Source: Tenrec ecaudatus (taxonomy: Eukaryota; Chordata; Mammalia; Afrosoricida; Tenrecidae). From it: 64,000 nt of DNA. Made by a program: the position numbers and the translations under genes. The notes below the pieces were generated by a model that was not told the DNA's origin, did not search any database, and saw only the letters and a program-made list of their open reading frames with translations. Numbering within the stretch: position 1 is the stretch's first letter; the number at the start of each line of letters is the position of its first letter. Positions 37,457 to 49,599 of this stretch are shown piece after piece. The stretch spans positions 76,132,494 to 76,196,493 of the forward strand of contig NC_134535.1 of assembly GCF_050624435.1 (NCBI RefSeq), in the 5' to 3' direction.

Positions 37457-39527
37457 GGATAAAATGGCATTACAGAGTCCACAGACAGATGTAATAACGT
37501 TGAATACCAATGGATTGAATTCAAGCCTTAAGATACAGAGACTAACAGATTGGCTTAGAAAACAACCCCATCCATATGCTGCCTACAGGAGACATCTCAA
37601 CATTACAGACAAAAATAGGTTGGAGAAAAACATACCAAGCAAACAGCAATTCAAAACCAGCAGGGATTGCAATCCTAATCTCGGATAATATTGACCTCAG
37701 AGTGAAAACCGTAAGAAGAGATAAGGAGGGACACTATATAATGCTCAAGGGAACAGTACACAAAGAATCACTAAGTATTCTAAACATTTACACCGAAGAA
37801 GTGTTCAGCGGAATATGTCAAACACTCCAAAAGACGAAAAAAGAAATCACAGCCTCAACAGTTATAGTAGGTGACTTCAATACACCACCCTCTGGGAAAG
37901 ATCACTTGGAAAGAAACTCAACAAGGAGCCTAAATATATAAACACTACAATTAGAAAATTTGACCTGATAGATACCTACAGAGCTCTCTGCCCAAATTAA
38001 AAAAATTCACATTCTTTACAAGCTCACATGGCACATATACAAAAATAGACCACATGCTAGGGTATAAATCAAACCTACATATACTTAAGCATATTGATAT
38101 TATACAGACCTCTCTCTCTGAGCACTGTGCCATAAGATTGGAAATCAACAATAGGAAGATAAAAAATCGACAAATAACTCTCTATTGCAAAAGGAGTGCA
38201 TACTGGCTCAGATCAGATATGAAATGAGGAAATTTCTAGAAACCCACGAGAACGAAAACACGACATACTAAAATTTATGTGACACAGCAAACGTAGTCAT
38301 CAGAGGAAGTCTCATAGAAATACATACAAACATAAGGAAGGAGGAGAGGCTTATGACTGATACAATGACACAAAATTTACAGCAATTAGAGCAGAGTCAA
38401 CAAGAACATCCAACTAACAGCAAAAGAAAAGAAAGAATAAAAATTAGATCTGATATCCAGGAGAGAGAAAATAATAAAACTATGGAAAAAATCAATGCTG
38501 CTAAAAGTTGGTTCTTCGAAAGAATAATTTTAATTGACAAACCTCTCATGAATTTGACCAAAGAAAGGAAGGAACACATTTCAATATCAAGGATGACGGA
38601 TGAAAGAGGGGATTTTACAATGTATCAGAGTAAAATCAAAAGGATAATTACACAATACTATGAAGGACTGAACTGCAATGAATTCAAAAACTTGGGAGAT
38701 ATGGACAAATTTTTGGAAAAACTTTCCCTCCCCAGATTATCCCTAATGGCCAATAAGAACCTCAAAAGACCCATATCAATAGAAGAAATAGACAAGGTTA
38801 TTAAGGGATTACCAACCAAAAAATCACCTGGACCAGATGGTTTTACAGGAGAATTCTATCAAGCATTCAGGGAAGAACTGACACCAATCCTATACAAACT
38901 CTTCCAGAACACAGAAAAAGATGGCAAACTCGCAAATCCCTTCTATGAAACTAGTATAACTCTGATACCTAAACCTGGCAAGGATCCTACAAGAATTGAG
39001 AACTACAGACAAATTTCCCTAATGAGTAGCCATGCAAAAATCCTTAACAAAATACTAGGCAACAGAATCCAAAAGTATATAAAACAAATAATTCACTATG
39101 ACCAATTGGGCTTCATACCAGGGATGCAGGGATGGTTCGGGATGGTTCAACTTACAAAAGACCATTAGTATTATTCATCACATTTAAATGAAAAGTATAA
39201 GAATCACATGATAATATTGATAGATGCAGAAAAAGCATTCGACAATATCCAACACCAATTCATGTTTAAGACACCCAAAAATATAGGAATGAAAGGAAAA
39301 TTCCTCAATATAATACAAGCTATATATGAAAAACCAACAGCCAATGTGGTAGTCAATGGAGAAAAGATTAGATCAATTTTTCTGAAAAAGGGAACTAGAC
39401 AAGCATGTTCCTTGTCCCTACTCCTAATTAACATCATACTGGAGGTCCTAGCTAACAATATAAGGCAAAGAAAGAACATCAAAAATATTCATCTGGGGAA
39501 GATAGAAGTGAATCTATCATTATTCAC

Positions 39528-39604
<77 letters not shown>

Positions 39605-40171
39605 AAAATAGTAAAGTTCCACTAGAGGAATACTTGTTGCAATAGAGGAATATGGCAGAGTAGCAGGTTACAAGATCAACAAACAGAAGTCTATCGCAGT
39701 ACTGTACACATTGGACAAGGGCACAGAAGAGGGCATCAAAAAGACGGTACCCTTCACAACAGCCAAATATAAATAGAAGTATCTAGGGATATACCTTACT
39801 CAAAAAACAAAAGATCTGTACGAGAAAAACTACAAACCACTATTAAAAGAAACCAAGGTTGACCTCAACAAAAGGAAGGACATCCCATGCTCTTGGATTG
39901 GTAGACTCAATATTGTAAAGATGTCAATTGTACCCAAGGCACTATATAAGTTCAATGGTATCCCAATCCAAATTCCAGCATCTCTCTTCAAAGAGTTGGA
40001 AAAACAGATTACCAACTTCATATGGAGAGGAAAGAAATCAAGAATTAGCAGAGAACTCCTTAAGAAGAAGGACAAAGTTGGATGGCTTGCTTTACCCGAC
40101 TTTCGCACATACTATATAGCCACAGTGGTCAAAACAGTGTGGTATTGGTATGATAGATATTCAGACCAATA
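37457..40171 (+). pseudogene. L1 ORF2 (endonuclease-reverse transcriptase), truncated
   Basis: Starts MDKMALQSPQTDVITLNTNG, the EN domain with its first catalytic Asn. STVIVGDFNTPPS at 37857-37895 holds the EN 'GDFN' motif. The RT region spans 38780-40170: [40 protein letters not shown] and [16 protein letters not shown]. The catalytic FADD box is lost: SLFT is followed by a long AT repeat at 39528-39602. Homology then continues ([40 protein letters not shown]) to [15 protein letters not shown], where ORF2 stops. Frame breaks occur near 37690, 37940, 39170 and 39530. Normal ORF2 would be about 1.1 kb longer. Confidence 0.85.
39528..39602. repeat. (AT)n microsatellite
   Basis: About 36 uninterrupted AT units inside L1 ORF2, standing where the codons for the RT catalytic FADD motif and the next few residues should be. 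Confidence 0.97.
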
Positions 40172-40789
40172 GATAGATATTCAGTGTGCAATGTAGCAAT
40201 GATGAAACATAACAAATTTCCTCTAGTTCTTGAATGCTGCCCTCCACCCCCGACTATCATGATCCCAATTCTACCTTACAAATCCAGCTGGATCAGAAGA
40301 TGCACACTGGTATAGATAGGAATTGGAAACAGGGAATCCAGGACAGATGACAGATGACCTGAAAACACAGGGAATCCAGGAGAGATGAACCCCTCACCAG
40401 TGGTGAGAGTGGTGATACCGGGTGGGTGGAGGGAATGTGAGGGAGAAAGGGGGAACAGATTACAAGGATCTACAAATAACCTCCTCCATGGGGGACAGAC
40501 AGTGGAGAAGTGGGTGAAGGGAGACGTCAGATGGTGTAAGATATGACAAAATAATAATTTATAAATTATCAAGAGTTAATGGGGGAGAGGGGAGTGGGGA
40601 GGGAGGAGAAAAAATGCAGAGCTGATACCAAGGGCTCAAGTAGAAAGCACATGTTTTGAGAATGATAATGAAAACAAATGTACAAACGTGCTTGACACAA
40701 TGGATGCATGTATGGATTGTGATAAGAGTTGTACGAGTCCCCAATAAAATGATTAAAAAAAGACTGTTACCCATGCTATACCATGTTCA

Positions 40790-41046
40790 TTTATTTGTAA
40801 TTAGAAATAAATATTTCACAATGTATGATTATATATTGTTTTTGTGATTAATCTCTATGTGTTAGTTATGTTCAATTTGTGACTATGAAAATACATCCTG
40901 CCTATCAGATATTTACGTGACAATTCATAACAGTAGCAAAATTACACTATTGGAGTAACAACGAAAATAATTTTGTGGTTGGGTGTCACCACAACATGAG
41001 GAACTGTATTAAAGGGTCACAGCCTTAGGAAGGTTGAGAACCACTG
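40790..41046 (+). mobile_element. SPIN (Space Invader) hAT transposon, right half
   Basis: AAAATACATCCTGCCTATCAGATATTTAC, then AACAGTAGCAAAATTACA, AATAATTTTGTGGTTGGGTG, TCACCACAACATGAGGAACTG and TATTAAAGGGTCACAGCC match the non-autonomous SPIN consensus as recalled. The end GGTTGAGAACCACTG (41032-41046) is the SPIN/hAT terminal inverted repeat. The left half and left TIR (CAGCGGTTCTCAACC type) are not seen; the L1 tail lies on that side. Within Afrotheria, SPIN is reported from tenrecs. Confidence 0.8.
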
Positions 41047-41069
41047 CCCTACAATGTCAGAAGTGTGTC

Positions 41070-41430
41070 TCATGGAGTGAATGCTGTGTTCCACCACAGT
41101 CCTGTTTGACAGACAGTATTTGTGCCAGCACTGTGCCACATTTTATTTTTCCTTAGTTCTACATTTTTAACCCCTCTTTTTATTTTTCCTTTCTCTCCTC
41201 CTATTTTTTTTTGTTCCCCTTGCAACCATGGTTGGTGGCAAATGCCGGTACCAGCACTGTACTTAGTTTTTGCTTTTTTCCTCTTTAAATCTTTGTTCAT
41301 AGTTCTCCTCATCTCTTCTGATTTATTTCGTTTCCTTTCTTGCTTTTTTTTGTGCTTCACAGGATCACTCCCTGCCTCCTTCATGGTAACTAGAACCCCC
41401 CCCGCCCCCACCACAACCATGAATGATAGC
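41070..41430 (+). repeat. Degenerate tandem units before composite repeat
   Basis: TGCCAGCACTGTGCCAC (41112), TACCAGCACTGTACTTAG (41249) and TAGCTAGCACTTGTGCAAGG (41428), each followed by a T-rich stretch, suggest three degenerate units of 135-180 bp. No gene. Confidence 0.5.
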
Positions 41431-43072
41431 TAGCACTTGTGCAAGGACGGTATCCTTCTTTGGTTTTGCTTTCCTTGTTCCTCTTTGTTCTTATTTCTTA
41501 ACTTTTTCTACCCACAATCCATTTTCCTTCTCTTTCTCTCATATCCCCTCAATTAGTCAGAAAACAGGGCTATATCCATGCTGCCCACTGAGTATGATAG
41601 GTCACTTAGCACTACTGTGTACAAGACATGGTATACCACACCCACCCAGTTCAGCTACTCAGAATGACAGCAATGAAGGTGCACTGTCCCACCCAGTATC
41701 AAAACCACCTGGAGGCTTGTGGTTAGCAGTCAAGAAATACCAAACCAGTGACCGGAATTGCACCTTTACCCCTTGTCCAGATATATGAAAAAAAAATACA
41801 AATAGATTCAAGGTAAGTGCATCAATATACAATCACCAAATTAATTCCATAACAACACCACAATATCTTTAGGGATGACAGACCATTTGAAATTGCACTC
41901 ACATACTTAATGGACTATGAAGGAACAAGCAAGTTACAAACATACAGGGCTAGAAAATAATCTGGGTGTCAGAATAGTATTAAATTACCGTATAATGTTG
42001 GCGGTGGGGACGTTTTCTTTCAACAACTCTTTTTCTATGTACTTTTTGCTCTTTTCCTGTCCCTGGAATCCCTATCACATAAATTATTCCTCTTGGTGGT
42101 TTCCCACATAATTCCTAAGCGTTCGTCAGATTCTTTTTGTTTTTCTGATTTTTCTGTTGTTTAGTTTTGAGAGCTTTGGCTATAAACTCACCTCGCCAAT
42201 TCATCCTTCCTTGTTTCAATTCTACTTCTGTAACTTGAAGATGTGTAAAAGTGTCGGGGTGGAATTCAAGCTGTTCATCAGGTCACAGCCTGCTGGTGCC
42301 TCCTTATGGATGTGAAACACACGTGGATGTGGCCTTCTCATAAGGAGGGCCCTGGGAACTCCCTATCATCTCCCTGTGCTTTCACCTTCTGCTGGCCGAC
42401 ACTGACCAGAGCCCTGTGATGAACTTTATCCTTGGACCCACACGACTTTGTTCCCACCGGCTTGTGATCTTCCTGCAGTCTGCATCATTGCATGTGGTTG
42501 CATGAGTGTGCAGAGGGACTTAGGGACTACAATCAGGTTCATGGACTTGAGGTGGACTGAGTTGGGATGTTTTCTCCATGTATGATTACTTCTTGATATA
42601 AAGTGCTCATGCATATATGAGTTGTCTCTGCATTTGTTTCTCTAGTCAACGTGGCCCATCACCACTCCTTTATTTTGCAATATCTGTGTTCCATTGATTC
42701 AATTTTTCCACCTTGTCCTCCCATTATTTTGCTTGTTTCTGAAATTTTAAGTTAATCTTTTGTAGCTATAGTAGCTCTTTTCATATTATTTAAAATTATG
42801 TTTTAAATTTACCATTTTGCTTCTTTTGTGTTATTTTCCTAAAGTGTTTTATTATTCTTTCTTTTCCTTGATATTTTTTTGTGTTTCACATGTTTTTTGT
42901 TGTCGTCTTCTTAATCTCTTCGATAGCACTATAAATGATATTTTCATTTTTTTAGGTAGTTCCATGAACATTTCTTCCTCTGAAATTTTCTGTTTTGTCT
43001 TGATTTTTAATTTGTTTAGCCTCTTGCTGGAAATATCTTTCCCTGCTTGCTTATGTGATTTGATATTTATAA
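41345..43072. repeat. 1.7-kb composite repeat, copy 2
   Basis: Second copy of the sequence at 20950-22690, same orientation, including the reversed LTR at the same offset. The copy is cut at 43072 (TGATTTGATATT) where the 10-kb L1 begins, whereas copy 1 runs on past that point. Confidence 0.75.
42242..42658 (-). mobile_element. Family-A-related solo LTR inside composite repeat
   Basis: Counterpart of 21864-22280, nearly identical by eye. Fossil ERVL/MaLR-like LTR with no internal genes. Confidence 0.65.
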
Positions 43073-45598
43073 AAATCATGATTTTATTTTATCTTACACT
43101 GCCCAGCGTCTCCCTTCATCTAATTTCTGTTGCTCATCCCGCAGAGAGGAGGTTATATGCAGGTTCCCGAGATTGGTCCCCCCTTTCTAACCCCGTTTCC
43201 GTCCCAGTTTCGCCACTCTCACCATTGGTCCGGAGGGCTTTATCTGTCCTAGATTCCCTGTGATTCCAGATCCCAACTGTACCACTGTGCATCCTCTGGT
43301 CTAACCAGGTTTTCAAGGTAGAATTGTTATCATGATAGTTAGGGGAGAGGAAGCGTTTAAGAACTAGAGGAAGGTTGTGAGTTTCATTATTGCTACACTG
43401 AACCCTGATTGACTCATCTCCTCCCCACTACCCCTCTGCAAGGGCTGTCCAATTGTCTACAGATGGGCATTGGGTCCCCATCAAGCACTCCCCTCATTCA
43501 CTATGATATGATTCCCCCCCCGCCTTTGTTGCTTGAAACCTGATCCCCTCGGCCCTTCATGATCACACATGTTGGTGTGCTGCTTCCATGTGGTCTTTGT
43601 TGCTTCTGAGCTAGATGGTCGCTTGTTTACTTTCAAGCCTTTAAGTCCCCAGATGCTATATCTCTCAATAGCTGGGCACCATCAGCTTTCTTCATCATGT
43701 TTGCTTATGCACACGTCTGTCTTCAGCGATCATGTAGGGATGGTGGGTATCATGAAATGACTGTTTAGCTGAGAAAGGTGATAATAATAGCCTCTTCACC
43801 ACACTTCGTTATGCACACATTCACCTTCAGAGGTTATGTGTGGAAGGTGATCACAGATGATGTTTTTTTTTCTTTTGGTGTCTGCTACATGATCCCTTCA
43901 ACACCTCATGTTTCCTTAGGCTTGTGTGCTTCTTCCCTGCGGGCTTTGTTGTTTCTGAGCTAGATGGCCGCTTGTTTGCCTTCAAACCTTTAAGACCCCA
44001 GATACTATATCTTTTTGATAGCCGGGCACCATCAACTTTCTTCATCATGTTTGCTTATGCACACGTCTGTCTTCAGCGATCATGTAGGGAAAGTGGGTAT
44101 CATGAAATGACTGTTTAGCTGAGAAAGGTGATAATGTATTGAGGGAGTGTGCGCGAGGAGGCCCAATGTCCACCTGCTACCCTACTACTGAACATATAAA
44201 TATATGCACATAGGTCTATTTCCCCCATAATAATAAATATATTTATATATGCACATGTCTGTATTTAGGCTTCTATGTATGCCCCTTGCCTCCTACTACT
44301 TTCCTCTATTTCCTTATGCTTTCCTCCTGTCCTACAGCCATGTTCAGCCTTCATTCTGGTTTCAGTAATTCCTCCCAGTTACCTTGCCCTTGGTCAATCC
44401 CTACCAGTTCTCCCATCCCCTCCCTCCACTGGTTTTGAACTACTCATTGCTCCCTTGTCCCTGGGTTGGCCAACACCTCCTCCCTTCCCCTACCTCTCCC
44501 ATACTCATTGTCCCTGTGGGACCGTTGGTCCCATTATATTCTTCTCACATTGTTTGTCGAGCCTATCTTATCTAGGTGGACCTGCAGATATAGTAATATG
44601 TGCATAAAAATTCAGATGGCTTTGACAGCACCAAAGTGGCACATAAGAACATGGTGTTGACAGCAGCAACACCAACATGCTACCAAACAAAAAAGTCACT
44701 GACATACAAAATTTAAAGAGAAAAAAGAAGAAAACAAAACAAAAATACAGCAAAAAAACCTGTTAGTAGTTCGAGGTCTGTTTGTTGACCTTTAGGAGTG
44801 TTTTCCAGACGAGTCTGATGGGGTGCCACATCCTGGCCCCAAAGTCCATCCTTTATACTCCCTCAGGACCTCCTTGCTCTGCTTCCCCCACCGCTTCATT
44901 GCATGGCCCTGGTGTTTTGCCTCAGTGTGGCGGGGGCAGCTCAGTCACACATCCCCCACTGTGTCTCATGTGCTGTCCTGTGTAGGGCCATGGGTAAGTG
45001 CAGAATGTCGCATCTTGTCGTGGGGCCGGCTAAATGGTCCTCTCTGTACATTGGGCCCTTTGAGCCAGGCTATCTTCCCCTGAGCTTGGTGGACTCAGGG
45101 GTGCTCCGCTCCATTCTTCCTCCTTCCTTTGCTTCAGCTTCCTTCTGGGTGTGGTGTGGCAGGTCAGTTCCTTTCCCACACCAGACGATCTGTTTTCATT
45201 TTCTGTGGTACTCCCTTTGATGGTAGGGGTCGGGCTAATTCTGGTTGGGGCCAGCGTATGGTCCCGTCTCTTTGTGTATTTCTCCGTGCTTTACGTTGTC
45301 CTGTTTGGCATGTCATGGTGGTTTGGCATGTCATGGTGGGGTCCGTATGTATGTTCCAATGCTGTGGGGACACAACCAATACTGTCCCCCGGATGGGTTA
45401 GTGCCCTGTTCCCCCCATGCCATCCACTCTGTTTCTCCCCACCCTGCTTCTCCCTCCCCCTGCCCCACTTCCCCTTCTTTATGCTGGGTTCTCATGTACC
45501 TCCCTAGGTGTAGCCTGCCCTCCCTCCAACTATCTATGCTTCCACCCGTTTATTACAATATAGATGTTTATTCTTCTATTCCTCCATGCTGATTATAC

Positions 45599-48500
45599 TT
45601 ACTTTAGGGGACTTATGTTATACCTGTCCTTTTGAGTTTGGCTTACCTCGTTTACCATAATTCTTTCCAGTTCTTCCCATGAACCAACGTGTTTCATGTG
45701 TTCGTCTGTGCTTTTCAGTGCTGCATAGTACTCCATTGTGTATATGTCCCAAAATTTACTAATCCACTCATCTATTGATGGAAACATAGGCTGTTTCTAA
45801 GTCTTTGCGATCGTGAATTGTGCCGCAATAAACATTGGAGCGCATATGACTGGTCATGTTTTATTTGCTGCTTCCACCTGGTATGTGCCAGGTAGAATGG
45901 CTGGGTCATAGGGTAGATCAATTTCAATTTTCTTTAAGTATCACCAGATTGCTTTCCACAGTGGCTGTACAAATCTACACGACCACCAGCAGTGGAGGAG
46001 GGTTCCTACTCACCACAGTCCCTCCAACACTTGTTGCTCTCTAATTTGCTGATTTGGGCTAGCCTCAGGGGTGTTAGGTGGTATCTCATGGTTGTTTTGA
46101 TTTGCATTTCTCTTATGGCTAATGATTGGGAACACTTTCTCATATGCTTAATGTCCCTATGGGTCTCCTCCCTAGCGAAAGTCTTTTCAGTTCTTTTGCC
46201 CACTTCCTTAGGGGGTTAACTGTTTTCCTCTTTTTACAGGTCAGGATGGTGTAGATTTTAGTAATGAACCCTTTGTCCAGTGTGTCATTACTAGAAATCC
46301 TCTCCCAGTCTGTGGGTTGTCTTGTCACCCTCTTGGTGAAGTCTTTCGAGGTGCACAGGTGCTTTATTCTTATTAAATCCCATTTGTCGACTTCCAGTTC
46401 GCCTGTGTGTGTACCTTTCCCTATTGCAGTGAGCCTATGTGCTCCCTGGGCTAGTGCTCTGAGGTTAGTCCCAATTCCCTCCTTGGTGGTCCTGATGTTT
46501 GGGGTTTAAGTTCTAGGTCTGTGATCCACCTTGAGCTTATTCTTGTGCATGGGGTGAGGTAATGTCTTATTTCATCTTTCTACATGTGGATATCCATTGT
46601 TTACAGCACCACTTGTGAAAAAGGGCATCCGTTTCCCTTGATGTTTTTGGGACCCTTGTCGAAGATCAGTTGTCTATATGCTGATTATTTTACTCTTGGG
46701 CTTTCTATTCTTTTCCACTGGTCTGAGTGTCTGTTTTGACCACTGTAGTTGTGTAATAGGCATTAAAATCGGGTAGGGTGAGTCCTCCAACTGTGTCCTT
46801 CTTGAGGAGTTCTCTGCTAATTCTGAGTTTCTTCCCTCTCCATATGAAATTGTTAGTCAGATTTTCCAATTCTTTGAAGAATGTTGATGGTATTTGAATT
46901 GGTATAGCATTGAACTTGTAAAGTGCTTTACGTAGGACCATCATCTTTACTACGTTGAGCCTTCCAATCCATGATCAGGGGATGTTCTTCCATTTGTGGA
47001 GGTCGCTTTTGGTTTCCTGTAGTAGGGTTTTATAGTTTTCCTTATATAGGTCTTTCGTATTTTTTGTTAAATATATTCCTAGGTATTTCAGATTGTTCTT
47101 AGCTACTCTGAAGGGTACTTCCTTCTTAATCCCCTCTTCCATGGCCCTGTCCGATGTGTATAGAAAACCTACCGATTTCTGTTTATTGATCTTGTATCTC
47201 GCCACTTTTCCATATTCCTCTATCGCTATAAGTACTCCAGCTACGGAGGTTTTGGGGTTCTCATTGTACAGGATCATGTCGTCTGCAAATAGCGATAGTT
47301 TCACCTCCTCCTCTCCCATTTGGATCCCTTTGATGTCCTTCCGTTGTCTTATGTTGTTAGCCAGACCTCCACAATGATATTGAATAGAAGTGGGGACAGG
47401 AGGCATCCTTGTTTTGAACCCTTTTTCAGTGGAATTGTTCTTGTCTTTTCTCCATTGACTATGATGTTGGCCATTAGTCTTTCATAGATAGCTTTTATAC
47501 GCTTGAGGAACATATGTTCCAATCCTATCTTCATGAGTGTCTTGATTAGGAATGGGTGCTGGATGCTGTTAAATGCTTTTTCTGCATCTATGGATATTAT
47601 CATATGGTTTTTATCCTTTTTCTTCTCGATGTGATGTATAATATTTATGGATTTTCGGATGTTAAACCAACCCTGCATTCCTGGGATGAATCCTACATGG
47701 TTGTTGTGGATGATATGTTTTATATACTTTTGTATTATTTGCCAATATTTTGTTAAGGATAATTGAATCTATGTTCATTAGAAATATTGATCTGTAATTC
47801 TCTATACCTGTGGGGTCTTTGCCCTCTCTGGGTATCAAAGTAATGCTGGCTTTGTAAAATGAGTTTGGGAATTTGCCGTCCTCTTCTCTGTTATGGAATA
47901 CTTTGTGGAGGATTGGTGTCAACTCTTCCCTGAAAGCTTGGTAGAATTCTGCTGTGAAACCATCTGGCCTTAGGGCCTTTTTTGTTGGTAGGTTTTTGAT
48001 GACCCTTTCTATTTCTTCATTCACTATGGGTTTGTTGAGATTCTTAATTTATTTCTGAGATAATCTAGGGATAGACAGCTTTTCCAAATATTTATCCATG
48101 TCTTCCAGGTTTCTGAATTCATTGGAATACAACCTTCATAGTACTTTGTGATTATCATTTTAATCTCACTGGGGTCTGTTGTTATTGCCCCTGATTCATC
48201 CCTCATCCTGGCTATTGATGTTTGCTCCTTTCTATCTTTGGTAAGCTTTGCCAGAGGACTGTCAATTTTGTTAGTTCTTTCATATAATCAACTTTTAATT
48301 GCATTTATCTTTTGCATTGTTCTTTTGTCTTCCCACTGGTTTAAGTCTGTCCTGATTTTCATTATTTCTTTTCTCTTGCTACTGGAGGGGTTGTTCTGCT
48401 GACTCTGTTCTAGTTGTTGGAAGTTTGGTGTTAATGTATCCATCATACTCCTTTCTTCTTTTTTCATGTATGCATTTAATGATAGTAAGCTATGTCTGAT

Positions 48501-49230
48501 AACTGCCTTTGCAGTGTCCCATAAATTTTGATACATTGTATTCTCATTTTAATTAGTTTCTAGAAGCTTCCTAATATCCTCTCTGATCTGGGCCTGTACC
48601 CATTCATATTGCAGGAGATCATTATTTATTCTCCAATTTGTTGCCCTTGCTTTTCTGGAATCCTCTTATTAACCTCAAGCTTTATGGCATGGTGATTTGA
48701 GAAAGCTATCTGGATAATATCTATGCATTTGAATTTACTCAGGCTGGACTTGTGTTCCAGCATGTAGTCTATTCTTGAAAAAGATTCATGTGGATTTGAA
48801 AAGAATGTGAAACCCTTTGCTTTTGGATGGAAAACTATAGATGTCTATCAGGTCTTATTACCTAATTACATTATTTAGCTCTCTGGCCTCTTTGCTAAGC
48901 TTTTCCCCTTGTGTTCTGTCTTTCCCTGATAGTGGAGTGTTAAAGTCACTTACTATGATTGTTGGTTAAGTGATTTCTTTCTTCATATTTTTTATAGTTT
49001 GTTTGACAAAATTCACCGCACCAATTTTAGGTGCACAAATATTCAATACGCTAAGTGTTTCCTGGTTTACTGAACCGTTGAGCATTATGGAGTGTCCCTC
49101 TTTGTCCCTTTTTATCGTTTGGATCTTGAGGTCCATTTTGTCAGAGATTAAGATAGCCACCCTGCCTTTTTGGAGTTACCATTCAATTGGTAAACTTTCT
49201 CCCAACCCTTTATCTTAGCATATTCTTGTC
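45599..49230 (-). pseudogene. L1 ORF2, full length but broken
   Basis: Encodes endonuclease plus reverse transcriptase for target-primed insertion. Domains on minus: EN part with MAILISDKMDLKIQTIKRDKEGHSIML (49160-49080); RT with [24 protein letters not shown] (about 47980), [35 protein letters not shown] (47620), [14 protein letters not shown] (47420), and the catalytic LSLFADDMILYNEN with FADD at 47289-47278; then LQETKSDLHKWKNIP and [15 protein letters not shown]. The C-terminal end reads MFPSIDEWISKFWDIYTMEY ... KDRYNISPLK (45787-45602), the usual L1 end. At least six frame breaks are visible (near 48020, 47670, 47390, 46970, 46700 and 45800). Confidence 0.85.
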
Positions 49231-49599
49231 TGTGCATTTAAGATGGGTCTCTTGCAGGCAACAGATTGATGGATTATGTTATCTGAGCCAGTCCTCAAGC
49301 CTTTTTCTTTAAAGGTACGAATTGAGTCCATTGGACTTCACAGTTATTATTACTATCCGTGGATTCATAGTTGTCATACCCTGCTTTGTGTTTTGTGTCT
49401 TTACCTATCTCACTTCATATTAGTGTGCTGTGTTTGAGTGTAGAGTTTCTATCTTGTCCTCTTTTCCATCTGAGAACCTGTTGTCCTGGTAATTGTTGCT
49501 GGCATGTTGGCTTCTAGATGGAGATGGTCTATATGGTGGTCTCCTGTTTGTTCTTGGTGGAGGTTGATCCTCTGGTCATAGTGAGTCAGCTAGTATCTT

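Larger units (their letters stand above)
35160..40756 (+). mobile_element. L1 with both ORFs, internally deleted
   Basis: A 5.6-kb L1: GGGGAAGATGGGCGCCAG at the start, a GC-rich 5' UTR to about 36420, ORF1 (36425-37372), ORF2 (37457-40171), then a direct jump at about 40186 into the last ~570 bp of the 3' UTR, with the G-rich run at 40578-40605 and AATAAAATGATT at 40744-40755. The C-terminal third of ORF2 and the first ~1.9 kb of the 3' UTR are absent. Both ORFs carry frame changes, so it is inactive. Confidence 0.85.

Noticed and set aside
20950-43072. Composite repeat pair as the two LTRs of one provirus
   Set aside because: The 20-kb interval between them holds an OR gene and unrelated repeats; the composites lack consistent TG...CA ends.
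44275-45592. Cluster of plus-strand frames of 60-118 codons
   Set aside because: Antisense of the L1 3' UTR; several overlapping frames in the same stretch show low stop density, not genes.
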